From Actinomycetota bacterium (GTDB lineage: Bacteria > Actinomycetota > Actinomycetes > S36-B12), in assembly GCA_017856385.1 (NCBI GenBank), contig JAFMFD010000016.1, positions 1 to 34,112 on the forward strand: DNA of 34,112 nucleotides, in the 5' to 3' direction. Shown in pieces: positions 1 through 7,984 of the stretch. Every line of letters starts with the position of its first letter. The stretch's first letter is position 1. The translations under genes were made by a program, and so were the position numbers. Below the pieces are notes generated by a model. It was given only the letters and a program-made list of their open reading frames with translations, had not been told where the DNA came from and did not search any database.

Positions 1-596
1 CCGGCCTTGATCTTGCCCCAGTCGCCGTCGTCGAAGTAGACCGGTCCGGGCGAGACGGTGTTGACGCGGATGCCCTTGGGAGCCAGGGCCTGCGCCGCCG
101 ACGATGCGTGACGGATGATCGCGGCCTTGAAGGCGCCATAGGAGTTCGGCGAACTCGGCCACACGTTGTCGAAGCCGAAGGTCGACGACAGCGCGATGAT
201 CGAGCCACCCCCCGCGGCCTCGAGGATCGGGGTGCCCTCATCGATGAGGTGCACGAGCGGGAGCAGGTCGAGCTCGAGGCTGCTCTGCCACTGCTCGGGA
301 CCCTTGAGGGAGCCGCCGGTCACGTTCGAGACGAGGATGTCGAGCCCGCCGAGCGCGTCCGCGGCATTGCGGATGAAGCCCTTGAGCTCATCCTCCTTCG
401 ACACGTCGATGGCCTCGGCGTAGACCGTGGCCCCCGCAGCGCGGAGCTCGCTGGCGAAGGCGTCGACCGCCTCCTGGCTGCGCGCGCAGAAGGCGACTGA
501 CGCACCCTCCGCAGCGAGCAGCTCGACGGTGGCGCGACCGATGCCGCGAGTGCCGCCGGTGACGAGGGCGCGCTTGCCCTTCAGGCCGAGGTCCAT
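1..596 (-). CDS. SDR-family oxidoreductase, C-terminus cut by the window edge
   Basis: Classical short-chain dehydrogenase/reductase, probably an NAD(P)-dependent alcohol/ketone oxidoreductase acting on a catabolic intermediate. Translating leftward from ATG at 596 gives about 198 residues without a stop: MDLGLKGKRALVTGGTRGIG, with the TGGTRGIG cofactor loop at residues 13-20. A SNVTGG stretch sits where the family usually has NNAG. The strand after LSST and the SYGAFK segment supply the YxxxK catalytic pair, and the RVNTVSPGPV stretch is the usual strand and loop following it. Only the last 50 or so residues (substrate loop and C-terminal tail) lie outside the window. It is transcribed away from the ferredoxin operon across a 115-bp divergent region. 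The family call is firm; the substrate is unknown. Confidence 0.88.
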   Translation of the reverse strand, partial: MDLGLKGKRALVTGGTRGIGRATVELLAAEGASVAFCARSQEAVDAFASELRAAGATVYAEAIDVSKEDELKGFIRNAADALGGLDILVSNVTGGSLKGPEQWQSSLELDLLPLVHLIDEGTPILEAAGGGSIIALSSTFGFDNVWPSSPNSYGAFKAAIIRHASSAAQALAPKGIRVNTVSPGPVYFDDGDWGKIKA

Positions 597-651
597 GGTG
601 ATCCCATCTGTCGAGACGTCGATTCCAGCGAACTGCCGTCCACTGAGTGGA

Positions 652-680
652 TTGGCATGTTACTAGATCCGGACTACGGT
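652..680 (+). promoter_or_regulatory. Candidate sigma-70-type promoter of the ferredoxin operon
   Basis: TTGGCA (652-657) and TACGGT (675-680) are separated by exactly 17 nt and point at the ferredoxin ATG at 712, which also has a GGGAG ribosome-binding site at 703-707. The region is shared with the divergent SDR that starts at 596. The match is seen in sequence; activity is inferred. Confidence 0.5.
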
Positions 681-711
681 AAGTGCCTGTTCACCAGACT
701 CCGGGAGCGCC

Positions 712-1023
712 ATGGAACGCGTCACCGTCCTGCCGATCGACCTCGCGCTCGAGGTGGCGGCGGGCCAGACGGTCATGGAGTCCGCGCATGAGCGCGGGTA
801 CGTGTGGCCGACCGAATGCGGGGGCAACGCCTCGTGCGGCCTGTGCGTGAGCATCATCCGCGAGGGCGTCGACCACTGCGGCGTCATGTCCGACGAGGAG
901 CGCGACACCCTCCAGCGGACCATGGGCGCCGTGGACCCGAGTCGACGTCTCGCCTGCCGACTGACCGTCACCGGACCGGTGACGCTGACCAAGCGCGGCG
1001 TCCGCCCCGCGGAAGGACACTGA
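712..1023 (+). CDS. [2Fe-2S] ferredoxin, adrenodoxin-type
   Basis: A 103-residue electron carrier of the vertebrate/bacterial adrenodoxin type. The cluster ligands are visible as Cys36-x5-Cys42-x2-Cys45 (CGGNASCGLC) and a distant Cys82 in RRLACRL; an additional Cys56 is not expected to bind the cluster. Such ferredoxins pass single electrons from an FAD reductase to a P450 or a Rieske oxygenase, but no reductase or oxygenase of those kinds is seen in this window, so its partner is unknown. It has a GGGAG ribosome-binding site 4 nt before ATG and a good upstream promoter. It is the first gene of an operon in which the next start codon overlaps its stop (TGATG). Family call firm, partner unknown. 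Confidence 0.9.
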   Translation: MERVTVLPIDLALEVAAGQTVMESAHERGYVWPTECGGNASCGLCVSIIREGVDHCGVMSDEERDTLQRTMGAVDPSRRLACRLTVTGPVTLTKRGVRPAEGH

Positions 1024-1481
1024 TGAACGACAACGCGATGATCGAGAACCTGCTGGCGCGGCTCGAGCGACTCGAGACCGCCGAGGCCGCCCGCGAGGTG
1101 ACGTGGCGCTACGCGAACGCCGTGGACGGTCCCGACTACGTGCTCCTCGGCGGCGTGTTCACCGACGATGCGGTGCTGGTCACGCGCAAGGGTCCCCGCG
1201 AGGGCCGCGACGCCATCATCGAGTACTACCGCACCGCGATGGCCGACCCGGTCGCGCGCAAGCACTTCGTGGTGAACCAGACGGTGACGAGCACCGGGCC
1301 GGGCACCGCCCTCGTCGAGTCGTACTTCCTCTACACCTACGCAGGAGACGACACCGCGATCCTCGGCTGGGGCAACTACGTCGACCGCGTGCGGGTGATC
1401 GACGGGGTCGGCTACATCGAGGAGAAGCGGATCTCGATCGACGTCCATGCCGACGTGCGCGAGGGGTGGGCCACCGCGTGA
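1023..1481 (+). CDS. SnoaL-like / NTF2-fold protein
   Basis: A 152-residue protein of the SnoaL-like (NTF2-fold) superfamily, a cone-shaped alpha+beta barrel used by small hydratases, isomerases, cyclases and ring-hydroxylating dioxygenase beta subunits. Visible hallmarks are the N-terminal helix with ENLLARLERLETAEAAREVTWRY, given here only as the helix over residues 8-30, the FTDDAVLVTRKGPREGRDAI segment that follows it, and the C-terminal strand with GYIEEKRISID. ATG at 1023 overlaps the ferredoxin stop by one base, which indicates translational coupling and decides the start. A second SnoaL-like gene lies at 3009-3458 on the other strand, so two members of the fold serve neighbouring operons. 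No catalytic residues can be assigned with confidence and the reaction is unknown. Confidence 0.8.
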   Translation: MNDNAMIENLLARLERLETAEAAREVTWRYANAVDGPDYVLLGGVFTDDAVLVTRKGPREGRDAIIEYYRTAMADPVARKHFVVNQTVTSTGPGTALVESYFLYTYAGDDTAILGWGNYVDRVRVIDGVGYIEEKRISIDVHADVREGWATA

Positions 1482-2278
1482 CTGCCCAGCTGGAGGGCAA
1501 GCGCTTCCTGGTGACCGGGGCCGCTCAGGGCATGGGCCGTTCTATTGCGGTCATGGCGGCGAGCCGAGGTGCCGAATCGGTGATCGTCACCGACGTGAAG
1601 GCGGGAGCCGTCGAGGAGACCGCTGAGATCGTGCGCGAGGCAGGGGCGGCATCGTCCGTCATCCTCGCCGACCTCACTCGCATGAGCGACATCCAGCGGC
1701 TGGTCGACGAGACCGTTGCCGCTGCGGGCGGCCTCGACACCCTCATCAACAACGCCGGGATCATCGACTCCGTGCTCATGGAGGGTGCGCGTTTCGACAC
1801 TCTCGACGAGCGCGTGTGGGACATCGTGTTCGACGTCAACGTGAAGGCCCCCTACTTCCTGTCCCAGGCCGCGGCGCCGCACCTGCGCGCGTCCGACCGC
1901 GGCCCATCCATCGTGAACTCCGCGTCCGTCTCGGGCATCAACGGTACCCAGAACGCGGTGGCCTACGGGGCGAGCAAGGCTGCGCTCATCTCCCTCACCA
2001 AGTCGACCGCCGTTGCGCTGGCCCCACAGGTGCGTGTCAATGCGTTCCTACCTGGGGCGATCGCCACTCCGATGGCGATGGACTTCCTTGACTCCGTCGA
2101 GGACCGCGAGTACACGATGAATCACATGACCGGCGCGCACCTGATCCCCCGCTTCGGCGAGGCCGATGAGGTGTCGGAGGTGGCCTGCTTTCTCGCCAGC
2201 GATGCGGCCTCGTTCGTGACCGGCGGCATCTACACGGTCGATGGCGGGACGCTCGCATGGCGGGGCCTTCGCGCGTGA
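1478..2278 (+). CDS. SDR-family oxidoreductase
   Basis: Complete 266-residue classical SDR. The Rossmann glycine loop TGAAQGMG is at residues 13-20, NNAG near residue 91, and the catalytic YGASK at residues 163-167, preceded by the NSASVSG serine strand. The C-terminus has the usual FVTGGIYTVDGG sequence. The start is GTG at 1478, which overlaps the preceding stop by four bases (GTGA), so it is translationally coupled to the SnoaL-like gene. The likely role is NAD(P)-dependent oxidation or reduction of a hydroxyl/keto group on the same substrate handled by the ferredoxin-linked system. The substrate cannot be read from sequence; this is one of four SDRs in the first 16 kb. Confidence 0.92.
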   Translation: MTAQLEGKRFLVTGAAQGMGRSIAVMAASRGAESVIVTDVKAGAVEETAEIVREAGAASSVILADLTRMSDIQRLVDETVAAAGGLDTLINNAGIIDSVLMEGARFDTLDERVWDIVFDVNVKAPYFLSQAAAPHLRASDRGPSIVNSASVSGINGTQNAVAYGASKAALISLTKSTAVALAPQVRVNAFLPGAIATPMAMDFLDSVEDREYTMNHMTGAHLIPRFGEADEVSEVACFLASDAASFVTGGIYTVDGGTLAWRGLRA

Positions 2279-2937
2279 CCCCTGCGTACGACGTCGTGCT
2301 GCTCGATCTCGACGGCACGATCATCCACTCCGAGCCCGGCGTCCACATCTCAGTGCAGTACGCGCTGGAGCGGGGCTTCGGCATCGTGCCCACGCAGGCC
2401 CAGCTCGAGGAGTTCATGGGCCCGCCGCTCGCCGAGGTACTTCCCCGGGTCTTCGGACTCAGCGATGCGGTCGATGAGCAGCGCTTCTTCGAGCTCTACT
2501 GTGAGCGCTACTTCCACGACGCGGAGTACGAGTTCGACCTCTACCCCGGGATGGGCGACCTCGTGCGCGACCTCGCAGAGAGCGACTGCTCCGTCGTCCT
2601 CGCAACGGCCAAGCCGCAGGAGTCCGCCGAGCGGATCCTGGATCGCGCCGGGCTGATCAAGCACTTCGCCTTCGTCGCGGGCTCCGCCTCCGACGGATCG
2701 CGCCAGGACAAGGCGGAGGTGCTCGAGCATGCCTTCGCGAGCATCGCCGCGGACGGGCGCACGCATCGGGTAGTCATGGTCGGCGACCGCGCCCTCGACG
2801 TGCAGGCCGCTCGTGCCCACGGCGTGGAAGCCATCGCCGTCACCTGGGGCTACGCAGAGGAAGGCGAACTCGAGTCCGCCGGCGCGACGCACCTGGCCGG
2901 CGACGTCGCTCAGCTGCGCTCCGTGCTGCTCGGCTGA
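2275..2937 (+). CDS. HAD-superfamily hydrolase, phosphoglycolate phosphatase-like
   Basis: About 220 residues with the four HAD motifs: the nucleophile DLDGT near the N-terminus, VLATAKP (motif II, Thr), the lysine region RQDKAEVL (motif III) and MVGDRALDVQAA (motif IV). The helical cap after motif I places it with the Gph/beta-phosphoglucomutase subclass, so a small phosphomonoester is the probable substrate. I chose GTG at 2275 because it recreates the GTGA overlap with the upstream SDR seen one gene earlier; an in-frame ATG at 2257 would add six residues and is a fair alternative. It ends the ferredoxin operon and is followed by a long inverted repeat. Why a phosphatase sits in this catabolic operon is unclear. 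Confidence 0.85.
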   Translation: MTPAYDVVLLDLDGTIIHSEPGVHISVQYALERGFGIVPTQAQLEEFMGPPLAEVLPRVFGLSDAVDEQRFFELYCERYFHDAEYEFDLYPGMGDLVRDLAESDCSVVLATAKPQESAERILDRAGLIKHFAFVAGSASDGSRQDKAEVLEHAFASIAADGRTHRVVMVGDRALDVQAARAHGVEAIAVTWGYAEEGELESAGATHLAGDVAQLRSVLLG

Positions 2938-2940
2938 TCC

Positions 2941-3002
2941 GTTGCTGCGTCACTTGTTGGGGTCTTCAGCCGCGTGGAGACCCCACCTACTGACGCAGCA
3001 AC
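2941..3002. terminator. Long imperfect hairpin between convergent genes
   Basis: Outer arms 2941-2952 and 2991-3002 are perfect 12-bp complements (GTTGCTGCGTCA), inner arms 2958-2965 and 2978-2985 are perfect 8-bp complements (TGGGGTCT). They are separated by a symmetric 5-nt internal loop and close on a 12-nt loop. It lies exactly between the stops of the HAD gene (2937) and the leftward SnoaL gene (3009). There is no T-tract, so a bidirectional terminator is inferred from position; a dispersed repeat element is the alternative. Confidence 0.6.
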
Positions 3003-3008
3003 GAGGGC

Positions 3009-3458
3009 TCAGCCCTTCGCGCGACGCGGGTTGACGACCCCGCCCTCCCGCGGCGGCTGGAAGCCGGCCTCGCGCACCCGTCGCTCGCGGATGCGCCACG
3101 TGCCGTCGATGCGGACCCACCGATCGTGGTACTCGCCCCACAGGATCATGTCGGGCTTGTCACGGTCGCGGTACCGGTGCCACGCCTGCACGTAGCTGAC
3201 GGCGTCCGCGGTGTCGTCACCCGTGAACGTGATGGTGATGTTGCCGATCAGGTGCTGCGTGGCCTCGAACGGCGGGAGCACCCGGGCCATCCAGTCCACG
3301 ACGGCGTCGACACCGTGGAGGTCGCCGCTGTGCGGGGAGGCGAACACGCAGTCGTCGGCGAACACGAGCCGGTGGTTCTCCGGCTCGAGCCAGTCCGTGG
3401 CGCGCGCGTAGGTGAACATCTGCTGCTCGATCGCCGCGCGATCCTCGAGACGGTCCAT
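3009..3458 (-). CDS. SnoaL-like / NTF2-fold protein
   Basis: 149-residue SnoaL-like protein of the nuclear transport factor 2 fold. The N-terminal helix (RAAIEQQMFTYARATDW) leads to FADDCVFAS, a conserved patch where many family members carry an aspartate, and the C-terminal strand reads WRIRERRVREAGFQ. ATG at 3458 is preceded by an almost perfect ribosome-binding site (AAGGAGGAGG), so translation is likely strong. It is the last gene of a leftward operon behind the LLM oxidoreductase (12-bp gap) and the CoA ligase. It is a distant relative of the SnoaL-like gene at 1023. Possible roles are hydration, isomerisation or a small oxygenase subunit; none is proven. Confidence 0.8.
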   Translation of the reverse strand: MDRLEDRAAIEQQMFTYARATDWLEPENHRLVFADDCVFASPHSGDLHGVDAVVDWMARVLPPFEATQHLIGNITITFTGDDTADAVSYVQAWHRYRDRDKPDMILWGEYHDRWVRIDGTWRIRERRVREAGFQPPREGGVVNPRRAKG

Positions 3459-3470
3459 GTCGCCTCCTCC

Positions 3471-4391
3471 TTACGGTGTGGCTGCGTCGAGCAGGGGGGC
3501 CAGCCGGTCCGGTACCGCTGCCCAGTCCTCGGGCGAGGTGATCGAGGGATCGAAGTTCGCGTCGATCGACACCGCGTCCACCCCCGACGCGGCCGCCTCG
3601 GCAACCTGCTCGCACAGCTCGTCGACACTCAGGGGTCGCAGGTTCGCGACGAGGACGGGTGGATCGGTGAACAGGTTCCAGCACATCTTGAGCGGGGCCA
3701 GCCCCGCCGGGCGCATCCCAGCGAGCTGATCCATCGTCTGCAGGTGCTGCTCGAGGGTGCCCGATGCCGGGTTCCACCAGTCGAACTGCTCCGCCGTGCG
3801 ACGCAGCCCCACCTCCGATCGCATGCCCGACATCAGCGGCGGGTGCGGCCGCTGCGCGGGCTTGGGGTCGACGTCCGACATCGGGATGGAGAAGAACTCC
3901 CCCTCGTACGACACCGGATCGGGCCCCCAGCAGGCCTTGAGCGCGTCGATGAGCTCCCCCGCCCGACGCCCTCGCGTGCGCGGGTCGACGTCGTACTGCG
4001 CGTGCTCCTCATCGGACCAGCCGACGCTGAAGCCGAACACCGTGCGCCCACCCGACAGCAGGTCCAGCGTGCTGATCCGCTGGGCGAGGTCGACCGGACG
4101 GTGGTAGCCGGCGACGAGGATGCTCGTGCCGAGGATGATCTCGGAGGTCCAGCCCGCGACCACGCCGAGCAGCTCCATCGGCTGCAGCACCGAGCGGTAG
4201 GCCTCGGGGACGGCGAGTCCGGGGCGCGCGGAGTAGCCCGACGCGACCTCGTGCGGGTAGAACAGGTGCTGCTGCACGAACAGGTGCCCGAACCCGAGCG
4301 CCTCCGCCCGCTCCGCGAATCCCCGGACCGCGCGCGCATCCGCACGTGGTCCGAGCTGCGGCAGGGCCAGGCCCACGCGCATCGACGACAT
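3471..4391 (-). CDS. LLM-class flavin-dependent oxidoreductase (bacterial luciferase-like)
   Basis: 306 residues of the luciferase-like monooxygenase TIM-barrel family, which uses FMN or F420. Diagnostic stretches are the N-terminal MRVGLALPQLGP strand, LGTSILVAGYHRP in the middle, GRTVFGFSVGWSDEEH (a near copy of the family's GVGW-xx-E signature) and RPHPPLMSGM before the C-terminal half. Actinomycetes often use F420 members in degradative pathways, but FMN cannot be excluded. ATG at 4391 follows a GAGGGGG ribosome-binding site; a second ATG lies three codons inside. It sits 15 bp behind the CoA ligase and 12 bp before a SnoaL-like gene, which suggests oxidation of a CoA-activated or ketonic intermediate. 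Family firm, reaction unknown. Confidence 0.88.
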   Translation of the reverse strand: MSSMRVGLALPQLGPRADARAVRGFAERAEALGFGHLFVQQHLFYPHEVASGYSARPGLAVPEAYRSVLQPMELLGVVAGWTSEIILGTSILVAGYHRPVDLAQRISTLDLLSGGRTVFGFSVGWSDEEHAQYDVDPRTRGRRAGELIDALKACWGPDPVSYEGEFFSIPMSDVDPKPAQRPHPPLMSGMRSEVGLRRTAEQFDWWNPASGTLEQHLQTMDQLAGMRPAGLAPLKMCWNLFTDPPVLVANLRPLSVDELCEQVAEAAASGVDAVSIDANFDPSITSPEDWAAVPDRLAPLLDAATP

Positions 4392-4406
4392 CGCGCACCC
4401 CCTCGA

Positions 4407-5972
4407 TCAGCCTGCGATCGTGCGGTCGGAGTCCCAGTAGGGACGGCGCAGCGACTTCTTGTCGACCTTCTGCATCTCGTTGCGCGGCAGCTCGGCGATG
4501 AAGTCGTACCGGCGCGGGATCTTGTAGGACGCGATCAGGTCACGGCAGAACACCTCGAGATCGGCAGGTGACGGGTGCGATGCCTGGTCCTCGGGGACCA
4601 CGAGGGCCAGCAGCTGCTCACCGAGGTCCGGATGCGGGATGCCGATCACGGCGACGTCGGCCACCTGCGGATGCTGCCGCAGCGCCGCCTCGCTCTCCGA
4701 GGGATACAGGTTGACGCCGCCGGAGACCACCATGTCGGACAGCCGATCGGTGATGAAGATGAATCCCTGCTCGTCGACATGGCCCATGTCGCCGAGGGTG
4801 AACGTGTTCTCCCTGACGTACGCCTTCGCCGTCTTCTCCGGATCCTGGTGGTACGACGGCCCGTACCCCTGCGGGGCCTCGAACGCGAGGATGCCGGTCG
4901 CGCCAGTGGGCACGTCATGGCCGTCCTCGTCGACGACGACGACGCGGAACGGATCCACCGCCCTGCCCACGGAGCCCGGGTGCTCGAGCCAGTCGACCGA
5001 CGAGATCCGGCACAGCGTGCCCGACTCGGACCCGCCGTACGACTCGACGAGCACCGGCCCGAACCACTCGATCATCGCGCGCTTGACGTCGGGCGGGCAG
5101 GCCGAGCCGGTGTGCGCGACGAGCTCGAGGCTGCTCACGTCGAACTGCTCGCGCACCGAGGGATCCACCGCGAGCAGCCGCTGGAAGTGCGTCGGCACCA
5201 TGACGGAGGACGTCACGCGGTGCTCGTCGATCAGGCGCAGCACCTCGGCGCCGTCGAAGCGCTCGACGACGATGACCGGGCGACCGAGGAGCAGGTGGCG
5301 CACCGCGGTCAGCGGGCCGTTGTGCTGCAGTGGCCCGACGACGATGTGCGCGCCGGCCGGGAACTGTGCGCGCGCACGCAGCTGCTCGAGGTACTCGCGG
5401 TGCGTCGTCACGGGTGCCAGCACCCAGCGGGTCTGGGTCCCCCGCGCGCGGCCGGTGGTGCCCGACGTGTAGACCATGCCCGGTCGCGGCGGCCGGTCCG
5501 GGAAGTCGTCGACGGGCGGTGCAACGGCGATCCAGTCCGCCCACGCCACCAGGCCCGGGTGCGTCGAGTCGCTCGTGGCGCCCGAGTGGAGCACCACGGT
5601 GGACACCAGTCCGGCCTTGAGGGCAGCGACCGCGGTCGGCGCACTCGACGGACCGGCGACCAGCCCGACCATGCCGGCATCCTCGATCTGGTCGGCGAGC
5701 TCCGCGAGTGTCAGCTGGCGGGAGACGGCCACGGCACCAACCCCGGCGAGCAGGGCAGCGGCGTGTGCGAGCAGCGTGGGAGCGGCGTTGTCGCCCATGA
5801 CGCCCCAGCGCTGGTCGGGGTCCGGGGTCGTCGCCAGCAACTGCGATGCGGCACCGCGAATGTCGTGGATCGCCTGGTCCCACGTCCAGGTCCTGCGAGA
5901 ATCCGCGAGCGCGAGCCCGCCCGGGTTCGCGACAGCGGCATCGGCGAGGGGGCCGAGGGGCAGGTCAGGCAC
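4407..5972 (-). CDS. AMP-dependent acyl-CoA ligase
   Basis: 521-residue member of the ANL (acyl-CoA synthetase/NRPS/luciferase) superfamily, expected to adenylate a carboxylic acid and transfer it to CoA. The phosphate-binding loop is [11 protein letters not shown] at residues 168-178, with Arg where the usual xPKG lysine sits. SYGGSESGT is the adenine-binding segment and [16 protein letters not shown] the hinge motif. The C-terminal domain has [12 protein letters not shown], whose Lys502 is the expected adenylation lysine. The start is GTG at 5972. It opens the leftward operon with the LLM oxidoreductase and SnoaL gene and diverges from the acyl-CoA dehydrogenase at 6077, so it is the likely entry enzyme for the acid degraded here. 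Chain length or ring structure of the acid cannot be told. Confidence 0.93.
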   Translation of the reverse strand: MPDLPLGPLADAAVANPGGLALADSRRTWTWDQAIHDIRGAASQLLATTPDPDQRWGVMGDNAAPTLLAHAAALLAGVGAVAVSRQLTLAELADQIEDAGMVGLVAGPSSAPTAVAALKAGLVSTVVLHSGATSDSTHPGLVAWADWIAVAPPVDDFPDRPPRPGMVYTSGTTGRARGTQTRWVLAPVTTHREYLEQLRARAQFPAGAHIVVGPLQHNGPLTAVRHLLLGRPVIVVERFDGAEVLRLIDEHRVTSSVMVPTHFQRLLAVDPSVREQFDVSSLELVAHTGSACPPDVKRAMIEWFGPVLVESYGGSESGTLCRISSVDWLEHPGSVGRAVDPFRVVVVDEDGHDVPTGATGILAFEAPQGYGPSYHQDPEKTAKAYVRENTFTLGDMGHVDEQGFIFITDRLSDMVVSGGVNLYPSESEAALRQHPQVADVAVIGIPHPDLGEQLLALVVPEDQASHPSPADLEVFCRDLIASYKIPRRYDFIAELPRNEMQKVDKKSLRRPYWDSDRTIAG

Positions 5973-6023
5973 GCGGGATCCTCACAGGGGACTTCGGTCG
6001 GCGTGGCGCGAGGATACCGCGGT

Positions 6024-6033
6024 TACTAAAGTA
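6024..6033. promoter_or_regulatory. Candidate operator TACTAAAGTA in a divergent promoter region
   Basis: A short palindrome (TACT-AA-AGTA) lies between the divergent CoA ligase and acyl-CoA dehydrogenase genes; TAAAGT inside it also matches the TANNNT -10 consensus for the rightward gene. Two TetR regulators are encoded just downstream. Palindrome seen; binding is inferred and weak. Confidence 0.3.
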
Positions 6034-6076
6034 CGAGTCAAGAAACCCCGAGCGGGCACGGATGAGCGGAGCGAGC

Positions 6077-7294
6077 ATGGACTTCACCCCCAGCGCACGG
6101 GTCCAGGAGCTGTCCGCGCAGATGTGGGACTTCCTGAACGAGCGCGTGCTGCCGGCCGAGGCGGTCTACGACGCCTACCGGGCCGAGGTCGGGCCCGACG
6201 ACCACGAGCTGCCGCCCATCGTCGAGGAGCTCAAGGTCGAGGCGAGGGCGCAGGGGCTGTGGAACCTGTTCCTGCCCGCCATCAGCGGCCTGACCAACGT
6301 CGAGTACGGGCAGCTGGCGGAGATCTCCGGGTGGAGCGTCGACATCTACCCCGAGGCCATCAACTGCCAGGCGCCCGACACCGGCAACATGGAGACGATC
6401 CACCTGTTCGGCACTCCCGAGCAGAAGGAGCGCTGGCTCGAGCCCCTGCTCGACGGCACCATCCGCTCCGGCTTCGCGATGACGGAGCCGTACGTCGCGA
6501 GCAGTGACGCGACGAACATCGAGTGCTCGATCCGGCGCGAGGGTGACGAGTACGTCATCAACGGCACCAAGTGGTGGACGTCGGGCGCCAATGATCCCCG
6601 CTGCCGGATCCTGATCGTGATGGGCAAGACCGATCCCGACGGGCCCGCGCATCGGCAGCAGTCGATGGTGCTCGTGCCCATCGACACTCCCGGGGTCGAG
6701 ATCGTGCGCTCGCTGCCTGTCTTCGGCCGGCAGGACCAGCACGGTCACGCGTGGATCGAGTTCACCGACGTGCGCGTGCCAGTCAGCAACCGCCTTGCGG
6801 AGGAGGGCGACGGCTTCCGCATCGCGCAGGCGCGACTCGGCCCCGGTCGCATCCACCACTGCATGCGGTCGATCGGCGCGGCCGAGCGTGCCCTGCAGAT
6901 GATGGTGGAGCGGGCGAACAGCCGTGTCGCCTTCGGCGGACCGCTGTCAGACCAGGGATCCATCCAGGAGTGGATCGCCGAGTCCCGCATCGAGATCGAG
7001 CAGGCCCGCCTGCTCACGCTCAAGGCGGCGTGGATGATCGACCAGGGTGACGCCAAGAGCGCGAAGACCGAGATCGCCGCCATCAAGGTGATCGCGCCAC
7101 GCATCGCGTGCAACATCATCGACCGGGCGATCCAGGTGCACGGCGGCTTGGGCATCTGCGACGACGTTCCCCTCGCGCGCATGTACGGATGGCAGCGCGC
7201 CCTGAAGATCTTCGACGGTCCCGATCAGGTGCACCTGCGCTCGATCGCCCGGTGGGAGCTCAAGCGCGATCGGCAGGTTCGGCTTCCCTCATGA
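6077..7294 (+). CDS. Acyl-CoA dehydrogenase, ACAD10/ACAD11-type
   Basis: 405-residue FAD-dependent acyl-CoA dehydrogenase. The middle resembles the dehydrogenase half of animal ACAD10/ACAD11 more than the short- or medium-chain enzymes: [35 protein letters not shown], then [18 protein letters not shown] and [10 protein letters not shown]. The C-terminal half has the FAD-contact [30 protein letters not shown] region. ATG at 6077 has GGAG five bases upstream; ATG at 6062 is an alternative adding five residues. It diverges from the CoA ligase and overlaps the convergent TetR gene by 35 bp. In ACAD10/11 this domain is fused to an APH-type kinase; here a matching kinase is a separate gene at 19786-20856. 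The likely role is alpha,beta-dehydrogenation of an acyl-CoA or processing of 4-hydroxyacyl-CoAs. Confidence 0.9.
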   Translation: MDFTPSARVQELSAQMWDFLNERVLPAEAVYDAYRAEVGPDDHELPPIVEELKVEARAQGLWNLFLPAISGLTNVEYGQLAEISGWSVDIYPEAINCQAPDTGNMETIHLFGTPEQKERWLEPLLDGTIRSGFAMTEPYVASSDATNIECSIRREGDEYVINGTKWWTSGANDPRCRILIVMGKTDPDGPAHRQQSMVLVPIDTPGVEIVRSLPVFGRQDQHGHAWIEFTDVRVPVSNRLAEEGDGFRIAQARLGPGRIHHCMRSIGAAERALQMMVERANSRVAFGGPLSDQGSIQEWIAESRIEIEQARLLTLKAAWMIDQGDAKSAKTEIAAIKVIAPRIACNIIDRAIQVHGGLGICDDVPLARMYGWQRALKIFDGPDQVHLRSIARWELKRDRQVRLPS

Positions 7295-7922
7295 TCGGGA
7301 CGAGGATGTCCGCCAGGACGGCCTCGACCTTCGCGACGGGCAGTCGGCTCAGCGTGCCGTCGAGCCACGCGGTCTGGGAGACCGGCAGCAGGGCGCTCAG
7401 GAAGCGGAAGCCGAGGAGGCGCACGGCGTACTGCTCGCGCGCCTTGCGGGAGCTGCGCGGCGGCCTCGTGTCCTCGGGCAGGTAGTCGAAGGCCCGCTGG
7501 GCATGGCGCTCCTGCCAGTCCTCGTACAGTCTGCGTGAGGCGGGCGTCGCGCCGTTCAGGTGCAGGGTCAGGAAGCGGGCCTCGACCGGATGCGTGCGCC
7601 ACCACGCCCATCCGGCGTAGATGACCTCCCGCAGCACATCCTCATTGAGCGTCGCGGCCGTGGCGCGCACCGAGTCGACCATCGCGGAGAAGCCGACGAG
7701 GCAGGCCTCGAAGGCCTGGTCGAAGAGTTCCTCCTTGCCGCCGAAGTGGTAGTACACGGCGGTGGGTGCGACGCCGCACTCGGCGGCGATGTCCTCGACC
7801 GTCGCCTCGGCGTAGGTCAGCCGCGAGAACACGTGCGTGGCCGCCATGACGATCTCGCTGCGGCGGGACGGGCGGTGTGCCGGACGGCTGGAGCCCAGGG
7901 CATCGTCCGAGACCTCGGTCAC
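7260..7922 (-). CDS. TetR-family transcriptional regulator
   Basis: About 220 residues with an N-terminal TetR helix-turn-helix: [20 protein letters not shown] followed by [15 protein letters not shown], then a helical ligand-binding domain. I chose GTG at 7922 because AAGGGA stands six bases upstream; ATG at 7958 would add 12 unconvincing residues. It is head-to-head with a second TetR gene at 7985, and their N-termini are alike ([13 protein letters not shown] here, SRPANRPSRRHEI there), pointing to an ancient duplication. It converges on, and overlaps by 35 bp, the acyl-CoA dehydrogenase gene. Likely a repressor of the neighbouring acyl-CoA genes responding to a CoA thioester, by analogy with other actinomycete TetR regulators of lipid catabolism; the ligand is not known. 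Confidence 0.88.
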   Translation of the reverse strand: MTEVSDDALGSSRPAHRPSRRSEIVMAATHVFSRLTYAEATVEDIAAECGVAPTAVYYHFGGKEELFDQAFEACLVGFSAMVDSVRATAATLNEDVLREVIYAGWAWWRTHPVEARFLTLHLNGATPASRRLYEDWQERHAQRAFDYLPEDTRPPRSSRKAREQYAVRLLGFRFLSALLPVSQTAWLDGTLSRLPVAKVEAVLADILVPIMREAEPADRA

Positions 7923-7984
7923 CGTCGTCCCTTCACGCCAAGGCCCCCACCGGCCCATGCCCCCTGTGGGAGGATCGCCCGATC

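Noticed and set aside
660-682. Apparent TTAC...GTAA operator in the SDR/ferredoxin promoter
   Set aside because: Outside the TCCGGA centre the arms do not pair consistently; only the promoter hexamers were kept.
3126-6029. Two long rightward open frames (about 480 residues each) opposite the LLM and CoA-ligase genes
   Set aside because: Their translations are rich in Arg/Ala/Gly/Pro/His without family motifs and lie antisense to clearly recognisable genes; they are a GC-content artefact.
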